64,000 nucleotides of DNA from Wenxinia saemankumensis. Lineage in GTDB: Bacteria; Pseudomonadota; Alphaproteobacteria; Rhodobacterales; Rhodobacteraceae. The notes below the pieces were generated by a model. The model was not told the DNA's origin. It worked only from the letters and a program-made list of their open reading frames with translations, and did no database searches. Shown piece by piece: positions 1-8,222 of this stretch. How positions within the stretch are numbered: the first letter of the stretch is position 1; the number at the start of each line of letters is the position of its first letter. The translations under genes were made by a program, and so were the position numbers. The stretch spans positions 310,001 to 374,000 of the forward strand of contig NZ_FQYO01000002.1 of NCBI RefSeq assembly GCF_900141735.1, written 5' to 3'.

Positions 1-268
1 GGATCCGATCGTCAGCCCCTATACGGGTCAGGTCGTCACCGTCGATACCGGCAAGAACCGGACGATGGTCGCCGACCAGGAGGACGCGCAGACCAAGAAG
101 CTCAAGGCCTCGAAGACCGACGAGGATGACGAGCTGCTGCTGGACGACGACGAGGAGGACGACAGCGATGTCGATCTCGGCGACGAGGTGCTCGAGGATG
201 ACGACGAGGACGACAACGTCTCGTTCGACGACCTCGGCGACGTGGCCTCGAAGGACAGCGAGGACTGA
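1..268 (+). CDS. TIGR02300 / FYDLN-acid family protein, C-terminal part
   Basis: The reading frame is open from the window edge, so the N-terminus lies outside. The first visible residues (DPIVSPYTGQVV) match the zinc-ribbon-like core of the TIGR02300 'FYDLN acid' family. They are followed by a short Lys-rich stretch and a long Asp/Glu tail (DDDEEDDSDVDLGDEV) that ends in SKDSED. The family is small, cytoplasmic and common in alphaproteobacteria, and its function is unknown. In Rhodobacterales it often lies just before a tRNA-Ala gene, as it does here, which supports the call. No terminator is obvious between its stop and the tRNA, so the tRNA could be co-transcribed (inference). Confidence 0.85.
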   Translation, partial: DPIVSPYTGQVVTVDTGKNRTMVADQEDAQTKKLKASKTDEDDELLLDDDEEDDSDVDLGDEVLEDDDEDDNVSFDDLGDVASKDSED

Positions 269-374
269 CGTTCCGGCAGGACGTTCCGGGGCGGGAGAGG
301 GCAAAAAAAGCCTTGAACCCGCCCCCCGGCCCGCGTAGGAGCGGGCCGTCGGCGGGGCCACCCGCCACCAGGAT

Positions 375-440
<66 letters not shown>

Positions 441-450
<10 letters not shown>

Positions 451-815
451 TCCTTCCATCCGATTTGAATGACGTCGCCTCGGGATTTTAGGTTTCCGTG
501 GTTCGAACAGGGGTCGGACCCGCTCCCGGCGGCTCCACCATCCGTCCCTCCGATGCGACGGCGTCACCGCGGACCACGACTGGTCGTGGAACGGACGGGG
601 GCGGACCCCGCGCCCCGCGGCGTGATCTCTCTCCCCTCCCGGCCTGATGCCCCGCCTCTCGATCCTCGCCCGTGGGCCGAACAGGGTCGGACCCCGCCCT
701 CAGGCTCGGCAATCCTCCCTTCCGGTCCGAATCCCGCTGGTCGCGGGGGCAGGGACCGTGGTCCGGACCGGGTCCAGCTCCGCTCCGGATCGGCGCCGTC
801 ATCCCCACATCCCGG
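441..815 (+). repeat. Degenerate tandem array of tRNA-Ala 3'-end-like units, period about 86-90 bp
   Basis: The tRNA 3' end plus flank (GGCTCCACCATCC at 441) recurs at 531, exactly 90 bp on, with 22 of 25 bases matching. Weaker copies lie near 703 (17 of 22) and 792 (15 of 22), and a very decayed one may lie near 617. A second block resembling CGTGG-tCGAAC-AGGGGTCGGACCC recurs at about 496, 584, 670 and 756. No protein-coding frame here looks real. I read this as an eroding tandem duplication of the tRNA 3' half, as seen at tRNA genes used for recombination; the mechanism is inference. Confidence 0.6.
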
Positions 816-1211
816 TTCCCGACCGGCCGCCGCCCGTTCGGGGGTCTCGCACCGATCCCTGCGGCGCCTGGCCCCCGGCCGAGCTGTCCTGCCGGCCGGC
901 GCGGGCGGCGCACCGGGCGCTCGGCCCTTTCCCGGACGCATCAACCTGCGGGCGCACCGCGCCCGCAGGGAAACGCGCCCGGTCACCCGGGCAGGATCGA
1001 AGGGGGCGCGCGGCGGGCCCGGCGGAATCCCGTGCCGGACCCGGGCGGCGCCGCGATATCCGATCGCCCCCTGCCGCCTCGGCGTATTCGCGCGGCCCGG
1101 ACTCGCCCCCGCCGCCGGCGGGAGGGGGGCGGCGCCCGGACGCCCGTCGCACCGGCCTTTCCCCCGGCCGCCGCCCGGTCTATCCCGCCGGGGGACGAAG
1201 GGGGGCCGGCC
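816..1211. other. Intergenic stretch, no gene recognised
   Basis: This stretch is extremely GC-rich. Its long open frames on both strands are Arg/Pro/Gly-rich and resemble no family I know, as expected of random open frames at this base composition. The sugar-kinase promoter should lie in the last hundred bases, but I cannot pick a convincing -35/-10 pair. Confidence 0.5.
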
Positions 1212-2111
1212 ATGCCACGGATCGCCTGCATCGGCGAAGCGATGATCGAACTCGTGCCCGAGGGCGCCGAGCGGGCGCGGCTCGGCGTGGCGGGGGACAC
1301 GCTCAACGTCGCGGTCTACCTCGCCCGGCTGCTGCGCGGCACGGGCTGGTCGGTCGATTACATGACCGCCCTCGGCACCGACGCCTTCTCGGACCGGATC
1401 GCGGGGGCCGTCGCCGCCCACGGGATCGGCACCGGCGCGATCGAGCGTCGGCCGGACAAGGGGCCGGGCCTCTACGCCATCTCCACCGACGCGGCGGGCG
1501 AACGCAGTTTCACCTACTGGCGGTCGGACAGCGCGGCGCGCACGCTCTTCGCCGCGCCGGGGCAGGTCGGCCTCGACCGCCTCGCGGGCTACGACCTCGT
1601 GCTGCTCTCCGGCATCAGCCTCGCCATCCTCCCGGCCGAGCGGCGCGCCGCCCTCACGCGGGCCCTCGCCGGGGCGCGGCAGGGCGGCACCCGCATCGCC
1701 TATGACAGCAATCACCGCCCGCGCCTGTGGGAAAGCGCGGCCGCCGCCCGCGACGCCAACGACGCGGTCTGGGCGGTGACGGACATCGCGCTGCCCTCGC
1801 TAGACGACGAGCGGGCGATCCATGCGGATGCGGACGAGGCGGCGGTCCTGGCCCGGCTCCGGGCGCGCGGCCTGACCGAGGGGGCGCTGAAGCGGGGGGC
1901 CGCCGGCCCGGTCGCGCTCGATCCCGATGTCGTGGCCGGCCCCTTCGCCCCGGCCCCGTCGGTGGTGGACACGACGGCGGCGGGCGACAGTTTCGATGCC
2001 GGCTTCCTCGCCGCGCGTCTCACCGGATCGCGGACCGAAGAGGCGATGGCGGCGGGCCATGCGCTGGCGAGCCGGGTGGTCGGCATCAGCGGGGCGATCC
2101 TGCCCGACTAG
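1212..2111 (+). CDS. PfkB-family sugar kinase, probably 2-dehydro-3-deoxygluconokinase
   Basis: This 299-aa protein belongs to the ribokinase/PfkB fold. It opens with IACIGEAMIEL, the family's first beta strand. It carries a central YDSNHRPRLW motif that I associate with KDG kinases. It ends with the anion-hole and catalytic-base signature DTTAAGDSFDAGF, whose last Asp in the GD pair is the expected base. KDG kinase phosphorylates 2-keto-3-deoxygluconate in the Entner-Doudoroff or hexuronate routes. The ATG was chosen because the protein then starts right at the conserved strand; the upstream open frame is low-complexity. The gene stands alone between the tRNA array and a palindromic element, with no sugar-catabolic neighbours, so the substrate rests on the motifs only. 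Confidence 0.82.
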   Translation: MPRIACIGEAMIELVPEGAERARLGVAGDTLNVAVYLARLLRGTGWSVDYMTALGTDAFSDRIAGAVAAHGIGTGAIERRPDKGPGLYAISTDAAGERSFTYWRSDSAARTLFAAPGQVGLDRLAGYDLVLLSGISLAILPAERRAALTRALAGARQGGTRIAYDSNHRPRLWESAAAARDANDAVWAVTDIALPSLDDERAIHADADEAAVLARLRARGLTEGALKRGAAGPVALDPDVVAGPFAPAPSVVDTTAAGDSFDAGFLAARLTGSRTEEAMAAGHALASRVVGISGAILPD

Positions 2112-2150
2112 GGCCTCCGGGCCCCGGCCCGGCCGCTCCCGTCTCGCCGC

Positions 2151-2203
2151 ACATAGCTACGGGGGGTGAAGCGGCGCGGCCGAGGGGGGGGCAGCGCCCC
2201 CCT
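2151..2203 (+). repeat. Dispersed palindromic intergenic element, copy 1 (hairpin part only)
   Basis: Forty bases past the sugar-kinase stop there is a GGGGGGGC-AGC-GCCCCCC stem-loop followed by TTTGCC, so it can act as a terminator for the kinase. Its left part (ACGGGGGGTGAAG..GGCCGAGGGGG) matches the copy near 11.4 kb, but the CTTATCTTGCC box is not recognisable. The tamB stop, on the other strand, lies a few bases beyond. Confidence 0.65.
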
Positions 2204-2211
2204 TTGCCTTC

Positions 2212-5200
2212 TCAGTAATCCCGCTCGAAGAAGATCCCCAGCGAGCTCTCCCCCTCCGACGAGACGCCCCCGCGGACGGTGATGTCCTCGGTCAGGTCGA
2301 GATTGATCGTCGCCTCCGCCCCGGATTCGCCGACCTGCACGTCGGTATAGACGTTCTCGGACAGGTAGCGCCCGGCCCGCACCGCGACCCCGCCCTCGTC
2401 ATCGGTCGCGATGTCGAGGTCGTCCAGCCCCAGCCCGTCGCGGAACCGGTCGAGCACGCTCGGCCCGCCGCCGGTCAGGGTCGAGACCGCGGCGGCCAGC
2501 TGCACCGCCTGCAGCGGCGAGATCGACAGCAGGTCGCGGCCGAAGAGCAGCCGCGCCAGCACCTCGTCCTGCGGCAGCTGCGGAGAGCTGTCGAAGGTCA
2601 CCGACAGGTCCGAGGCGGGCCCGTCGAGGATGATCCGTACCTCGGTTCCGTCCTCGGCCTCGGTCACCGCGACGAACCGCAGATAGGGGTCGAAATCCCC
2701 GGCGATCGAGACGATTCCCTCGTCCAGGACGAAGCGCTGCGACAGGATGTCGAGCCGCCCGCGCACCAGCTCGAACTGGCCCTGCGGGATGATCTCGTTC
2801 GTGGTGCCGCCGATGGTGATCGACCCGCCCAGCTCGGCGTCGAGGCCGCGGCCCCGGACGAAGATCTGGTTCGGCGCCGAGACGGTCACGTCCAGCGCGT
2901 AGCCCGGCCCGCCGCCGCCGCCCGCGCCATCCCCGCCGCTCTCGCCCACCGGGACGCCCGCGATGGTAAGTCCGGCGCGGTCGAGGGTCCTGCGGACATC
3001 GGCGGGCGCGTTCACATGCGCCACCTCCGGCAGGTCGCCGAGCGCGCCGAGCGCGCCCGAGGGGACGCGGATCTCGGTCCGCCCCAGCTCGATCAGACCC
3101 GCGATGCGCGCGCCGCCCGTGAGAGGGCCGGTCACGGTCAGCGTGCCGTTCGCGATCGTCTCGTAGAGTTGCGGGTCGCGCAGGACGAGGCCGTTCAGCG
3201 CGATGGTCAGAGTCCCGTCGAAGGGCGCGGTCAGGCCCACGGGCCCGCTGATCGCGACGCTGCCGCCCTCGCCGAGGCCCGCGGTGAGGTCGATCGTCGC
3301 CGCGCCGCCCGACAGGGTGATCGTCGCGTCGATCCCCTCGATCGCCTCGCCGATCTGCGGGATCGCCAGCCGCGCGCCCTGCGCGCTGACCGTGCCCGAG
3401 ACGGAGGAGAGGGCAGGGGGGCCGTTCACCGACAGATCGAAGGTCAACGGCCCGCTGATCCGGGCGGGATCGATGAACTCGTTGGCCAGCTGCAGCGGAG
3501 CGGATCCGCTGGCGGTCAGGGCCAGCGTGCCGTCCGCGTTCACCGCGCCGCCCACGTCCACCGTCACGCCGCCGGGCCCGGTGGCGCTCGCATCGATAAG
3601 CGTCGCCCCGCCCGGTTGCAGCGTCGCGGTTCCGCTCGACGTCACGGCGCCCGGGAAATCGGGCACGAAGAGTCCCAGATCCGCGAGACGCGCGTCGAAA
3701 TCGATGACGGTGTCGCCGCCTGCGCTGGTCGTGCCGTCCGCGGTGACGCTGAATTGCGGGAAGCTGACGGCGAGGTCCTGCACCGCGATCCGCGGCCCGT
3801 CCTTGACGATCCTCCCCCGCGCGGTGCCGGTGCCGGCCAGCAGCGGGCGCACGGCGTCCACCCCGACATCGAGGCCGGTGGCCCGCGCGTCGAAGCCGAG
3901 GTCGAGCGTGGAGAGGTCGGTCCGCAGCTGTCCGTCCAGCGTCGCGTCGAGCGATCCGCCCAGCGGGCGGCCGATGATCCGCCCGATCTCGCCCAGCTGC
4001 GCGACCGAGATGTCGGCCACGCCGCTCACGTCGTAGAGCGTCGGATCGTCTCCCACCGGGTCGAGCATCGCGGTCACGTCGAGGGCGACGCCCCCCGGCC
4101 CGCTGCCGGTGACGTCGAGCGCCAGCTGCCCGCTGCCCGTCCGCTCCACCGTGCCGGCGGCGGTGACCCCGCCGGTCAGGCCGGGGGCCAGGACCGAGGC
4201 GTCGGTCAGCCGCAGGTCGAAGGCGCCGGAGCCCAGCCCCTCCTCGATCTGCCCGTCCAGCGTCAGGCCCAGCACGGGGGTGGAGATCGCGACATCCTCC
4301 GCCGTGAAGGAAAGGGGGCCCGTCCGCGCGACGCGGCCGTTCAGCCGGCCCGCCCCGTCGAGGATCGCGTCGACCTGCGGCAGACCGATGCCGACATCCT
4401 GCGTCCGGGCCTGCGCGGTCACGTCGAAGGTGGCGAGATCCAGCGCCGCCTCGCCCGACAGGTCCGCCACGAGCGCGCCGTCCAGGGGCCGCCCGGCAAC
4501 GGCCGAGAGCGGCGCGAGGTCGGCCACCTCGACCGAGAGGCCCGGGCTCGCGATCCGCCCGTCCGCGAGCGTCGCGTCCCCGGTCGCGGTGACCAGCGGC
4601 GAGTCGAGGTCGAGCCCCGTCACCGCGAAGGCCATCGGCCCGCTGCGCTCCACCCGGCCCGACAGGCGCACTGGCCCGTCCAGCAGCGGCTGGGTGCCCG
4701 GCACCCCGATGGCCAGCCCGTCGCCCGACGCGTCGACCGCCAGGTCGAAGGTCGCGGCGTCCAGCGCCGCGCGCCCCGACACCTCGGCCCGGAGCGCGCC
4801 ATCGAGCGGCCGCCCTGCGAGGTCCGAGAAGGGGGCGAGGTCGGGCAGGTCGACCGACAGCCCGTCGGTGGTCGCGATCCCGTCCGCGACGGTCAGGTCG
4901 CCGCTCAGCCGTGCCGCGGGGGCGTCGAGGACGAGGTCCGACACCGACCCCTGCAGCGGCCCGGTCCGTTCGACGGCGCCCGACAGGGCGATCTCTCCGG
5001 CGAGCAGCGGATCGATGCGCGCGTCGCCGATGGCCAGATCCGTCGTCCGCGCGTCGAGGATCAGGTCCAGCGTCGCCGCGTCGGTCGCGGCCCGGCCCGA
5101 CAGGTCGAATTCGGCCGACCCCGAAAGGTCCCGCCCCGCGAGCGCCGAGAAGGCCGAGAGGTCCGGGACGGAGGCCGAGAGCCCCTCGGTCGTCGCGATC

Positions 5201-8154
5201 CCGTCCGCGACCGTCAGGCTGCCGGTGAGGTCCGCGACGGGCGCGCGCAGGATCAGGTCCGTCACCGATCCCGCTAGGGGTCCGGTCCGCTCCACCGCGC
5301 CGGAGAGGGCGATCTCTCCGTCCAGCAGCGGATCGATTCTTTCGTCCCCGATGGCGAGGTCGGTCGAGGTGGCGTCGAGCGCGAGGTCCAGCGTCGCGCC
5401 GTCCAGCCCGGCGCGCCCCTCGGCCGTCACGTCGAGCGCGCCGTCCAGCGCCCGCCCGGCCAGGTCCGAGAAGGGGGCGAGGTCGGAGACAGAGACCGTC
5501 AGCCCGTCCGTCTCCACCGCGCCCTCCGAGAGACGCGCCCCGCCCGCCGCCGTGACCAGCGGCGCGGTGAGCGACAGATCCTGCAGCGTGAAGGCCAGGG
5601 GCCCCGACCGCGCGACCGCGCCCGACAGGGCGACATCGCCCGCCAGCAGGGGGTCGATCCTGTCGTCCCCGACCGAGAGGTCGATCGCGGAGGCATCCAG
5701 CACGAGGTCGAAGGTGGAGAGATCGGTCTGCAACCCGCCCGACAGCTCGGCCTCCAGCGCACCGCCGAGGCGTCGCCCCGCGATGTCCGAGAAGGGGGAC
5801 AGGTCGGAAGAGGACAGGCTCAGCCCGGGCGTCGACACGGCCCCGTCGACATAGACCACCGCGCCGGATGCCGTCAGCAGGTCCGAGGCGAGCGACAGCC
5901 CGTCCAACCGGAAGGCCGTCTCGCCCGAGCGCTCCACATTTCCCGACAGCGCGACGTCGCCGGCCAGCAGCGGGTCGATCCGGTCGTCCCCGATCGCGAG
6001 GTCGGTCGAGGCGAGGTCCAGCGTCACGTCGAAGGTCGCGCCGTCGATCCGCGCCACCCCGTTCGCCGTCAGGTCGATGGCGCCGCCCAGGTCGCGCTCG
6101 GCCAGGGCCGAATAGGGCGCGAGATCGCCGATCTCGGCCACCAGCGCGAAATCCGCGACCTGCCCGTTGCCGCCCGGGTCCGAGAGATCGGCCGACAGGT
6201 CGATGCTGCCCTCCGGCACGTCGCCGGTCACCGTCAGCGTGCCGGTGCCCGCCTCGTCCCGGCTGAACCGGCCCTGCAGGCTGGCCCCGCCCTCCAGCGT
6301 CGGCACGGCGAGCGAGACGTCGGGGATCGTGAAGTCGAACTCGGCCGAGGACGCGCCCGAGGTCAGGTCCGCGCTCGCGGTCAGGCTCAGGGCGTCGGTC
6401 GACAGGTCCAGCGCCTCGAGCCGCGTGCCCTCCTCGTCGCGTGTCGCGGCGAGGTCCAGCGTCGCGGTCCCCGCAAGCAGCGGGTCGACCCGGTCGTCGC
6501 CGATGGCGAGATCCTGCGTCTGCCCGTCGAGCACGATCTCGAACGCGCCGTCCAGCGGCCGCGCGGTCAGGTCGAGGACGAGGTCGGCGCCCCCGGACAG
6601 GTCCGTGCCCGCCAGCGCGGCGAAGCGCGACAGGTCCGCCGCCTCGAGCTCTGCGGTCAGGTCCGTCAGCCAGGCGTCGTCCGGCCCCTGGACGGTGCCC
6701 GAGGCGTCGAGGTCGATCCCCGGCCCGGTCAGCGTCAGGCGCGAGATCTCGACCGGCCCGGCATCGCGCGACAGCGCGATCGTGCCGGCGATCTGCGATC
6801 CGATCGCCGCGGCCAGGGCCGGGTCGGCGAAGGACAGGCCCTCGGCCGCGTAGTCGAAGGTGAGGTCGAGCGCGCCGAGCGCGCCCTCCTCCGGCGGGGC
6901 GAGCGTGCCGGTCCCGGTCAGCGACAGCGTGTCGATGGTCAGGCCCTCGCGGTCGATCCCCTCGGCCGTGAGCTCCAGCGTGAAGTCCTCGCTCACGCTC
7001 GCGTCGTATTGCAGGTCGAGCCGGGCAGTACCGATATCGGTCCCGCCGGGCACGGTCGTCTCCGACCCGTCCCGCGCGCCGAACCGGCCGCGGATGTCCA
7101 GGAGGGTCGGCCAGTTGTCCGGGCCGACCTCGATGTTCCCCAGCAGCACCAGCGCGTCGGTCTGGACCACCAGCTGCGGGATCGATTTCGACCCGTCCGG
7201 ATTGCCGAGATAGCGGACCGAGAGCTGCGCCGACTCGCCGACGAAGGGGCGATAGGTCGCGGGGATCAGCGGCTGCAGGTCCCCCTCGACGTTCACCAGG
7301 ACCTCGGTCCGGCTGGGCGGGGCGATCTCGTTGCCCGCCGCGTCGGTGCCCGGCTCGCCCACCGTCTCGGTCGACAGGCCGAACAGGCCCGTCACCCGCT
7401 CCTCTCCGTCGGTCGCCAGGGTCAGATCGGCGGTGTAGTCGCTGATCGGCCCGGTCCCCTGCAGCGTCAGCTCCACCGACGGCCGGCCGGGAAGGCCGAT
7501 CGCGTTGGCGACCAGTCCGTCCGCCTCCTCCTGAACGTCGAGCGTCAGGTCCAGCACCTCGGTCTCGTTGGAATAGGCGCCCGACAGCTCGAACCGGCCC
7601 CGCCCGTCCGTCCGTTCGGCGGTCAGCGTGGCCGATCCCTCGCCATCCGCCAGCGCCGCCTCGCCCTCGATCACGAGGGTCAGCGCCTCGCCGAGAAACG
7701 CCTCGCCAAGGGTCAGCTCGTCGATCCTGAAATCGCCCACGCGGATGGAGAGCGGCAGGTTCGGCAGCGAGAAGGGCGTCGCCTCGGCCTCCGGCAGGTC
7801 GAGCGTCGCCTCGGGGATCGGCGGCCGGATCACCTCGATGCTCTGCGCCGACAGCTCCTCCACCTCCAGGCGCCGCCGCAGCAGGGCCGAGCGGTCCCAG
7901 TCCAGCACCAGCCCCTCGGCCCGCAGCCAGACCCCCTCGGAATCGGCGATCGTCAGCAGATCCACCGTCGCCTCCGAGGAGAGCGCGCCCCGGAACCCCT
8001 CGATCCGCACGTCCCGCGCCGTGCTGGACAGGTTGTCCTCGATCAGCCCCTGCAGGAAGCCGCGGTCGCGATCCTCCTGGGCGGTGTCCTGTGCGAGGGC
8101 GAGGCCCGGCAGAATCCAGATCAGGCAGAGGAGGAGGAAACGGACCAGCGGCAT
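2212..8154 (-). CDS. tamB: TamB, translocation and assembly module inner-membrane subunit
   Basis: This very long protein has 1980 aa; E. coli TamB has about 1260. It starts with a signal/anchor (MPLVRFLLLCLIWILPGLAL) and consists of beta-rich AsmA/DUF490-type repeats. The C-terminal region, with segments such as GYALDVTVSAPNQIFVRG, FELVRGRLDILSQRF and LPQDEVLARLLFGRDL, is the diagnostic TamB (DUF490) domain; the protein ends GIFFERDY. TamB spans the periplasm as a lipid-conducting beta-taco and works with the outer-membrane barrel TamA, encoded 68 bp upstream in the same direction. A block of about eight near-identical repeats of roughly 106 aa explains the extra length. Length changes by unequal recombination are likely. 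Confidence 0.95.
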   Translation of the reverse strand: MPLVRFLLLCLIWILPGLALAQDTAQEDRDRGFLQGLIEDNLSSTARDVRIEGFRGALSSEATVDLLTIADSEGVWLRAEGLVLDWDRSALLRRRLEVEELSAQSIEVIRPPIPEATLDLPEAEATPFSLPNLPLSIRVGDFRIDELTLGEAFLGEALTLVIEGEAALADGEGSATLTAERTDGRGRFELSGAYSNETEVLDLTLDVQEEADGLVANAIGLPGRPSVELTLQGTGPISDYTADLTLATDGEERVTGLFGLSTETVGEPGTDAAGNEIAPPSRTEVLVNVEGDLQPLIPATYRPFVGESAQLSVRYLGNPDGSKSIPQLVVQTDALVLLGNIEVGPDNWPTLLDIRGRFGARDGSETTVPGGTDIGTARLDLQYDASVSEDFTLELTAEGIDREGLTIDTLSLTGTGTLAPPEEGALGALDLTFDYAAEGLSFADPALAAAIGSQIAGTIALSRDAGPVEISRLTLTGPGIDLDASGTVQGPDDAWLTDLTAELEAADLSRFAALAGTDLSGGADLVLDLTARPLDGAFEIVLDGQTQDLAIGDDRVDPLLAGTATLDLAATRDEEGTRLEALDLSTDALSLTASADLTSGASSAEFDFTIPDVSLAVPTLEGGASLQGRFSRDEAGTGTLTVTGDVPEGSIDLSADLSDPGGNGQVADFALVAEIGDLAPYSALAERDLGGAIDLTANGVARIDGATFDVTLDLASTDLAIGDDRIDPLLAGDVALSGNVERSGETAFRLDGLSLASDLLTASGAVVYVDGAVSTPGLSLSSSDLSPFSDIAGRRLGGALEAELSGGLQTDLSTFDLVLDASAIDLSVGDDRIDPLLAGDVALSGAVARSGPLAFTLQDLSLTAPLVTAAGGARLSEGAVETDGLTVSVSDLAPFSDLAGRALDGALDVTAEGRAGLDGATLDLALDATSTDLAIGDERIDPLLDGEIALSGAVERTGPLAGSVTDLILRAPVADLTGSLTVADGIATTEGLSASVPDLSAFSALAGRDLSGSAEFDLSGRAATDAATLDLILDARTTDLAIGDARIDPLLAGEIALSGAVERTGPLQGSVSDLVLDAPAARLSGDLTVADGIATTDGLSVDLPDLAPFSDLAGRPLDGALRAEVSGRAALDAATFDLAVDASGDGLAIGVPGTQPLLDGPVRLSGRVERSGPMAFAVTGLDLDSPLVTATGDATLADGRIASPGLSVEVADLAPLSAVAGRPLDGALVADLSGEAALDLATFDVTAQARTQDVGIGLPQVDAILDGAGRLNGRVARTGPLSFTAEDVAISTPVLGLTLDGQIEEGLGSGAFDLRLTDASVLAPGLTGGVTAAGTVERTGSGQLALDVTGSGPGGVALDVTAMLDPVGDDPTLYDVSGVADISVAQLGEIGRIIGRPLGGSLDATLDGQLRTDLSTLDLGFDARATGLDVGVDAVRPLLAGTGTARGRIVKDGPRIAVQDLAVSFPQFSVTADGTTSAGGDTVIDFDARLADLGLFVPDFPGAVTSSGTATLQPGGATLIDASATGPGGVTVDVGGAVNADGTLALTASGSAPLQLANEFIDPARISGPLTFDLSVNGPPALSSVSGTVSAQGARLAIPQIGEAIEGIDATITLSGGAATIDLTAGLGEGGSVAISGPVGLTAPFDGTLTIALNGLVLRDPQLYETIANGTLTVTGPLTGGARIAGLIELGRTEIRVPSGALGALGDLPEVAHVNAPADVRRTLDRAGLTIAGVPVGESGGDGAGGGGGPGYALDVTVSAPNQIFVRGRGLDAELGGSITIGGTTNEIIPQGQFELVRGRLDILSQRFVLDEGIVSIAGDFDPYLRFVAVTEAEDGTEVRIILDGPASDLSVTFDSSPQLPQDEVLARLLFGRDLLSISPLQAVQLAAAVSTLTGGGPSVLDRFRDGLGLDDLDIATDDEGGVAVRAGRYLSENVYTDVQVGESGAEATINLDLTEDITVRGGVSSEGESSLGIFFERDY
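3835..6510 (-). repeat. Internal tandem repeats of about 318 bp in tamB
   Basis: The peptide pattern (T/Q)DLAIGDDRIDPLLAG followed by xxALSGxVERxGPL occurs eight times. Copies start near window positions 6510, 6000, 5680, 5360, 5040, 4720, 4400 and 3870 (minus strand). Most copies are about 318-321 bp (106 aa) apart, with two gaps near 510-525 bp. Copies 2 to 5 are almost identical, which means recent duplication or ongoing homogenisation. Confidence 0.85.
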
Positions 8155-8222
8155 GGGGAAACCCTGTCTCGGAATGGCGGCGGGCCGAGGAAAGGCCCGG
8201 ACGGAGGGGGAGGGGGCGGGCG

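Noticed and set aside
469-1245. Open frames of 258 to 383 codons on both strands between the tRNA and the sugar kinase
   Set aside because: Their translations are Arg/Pro/Gly/Ala-rich and overlap each other on both strands, with no ribosome-binding site or recognisable domain; the stretch is better read as GC-rich spacer with decayed repeats.
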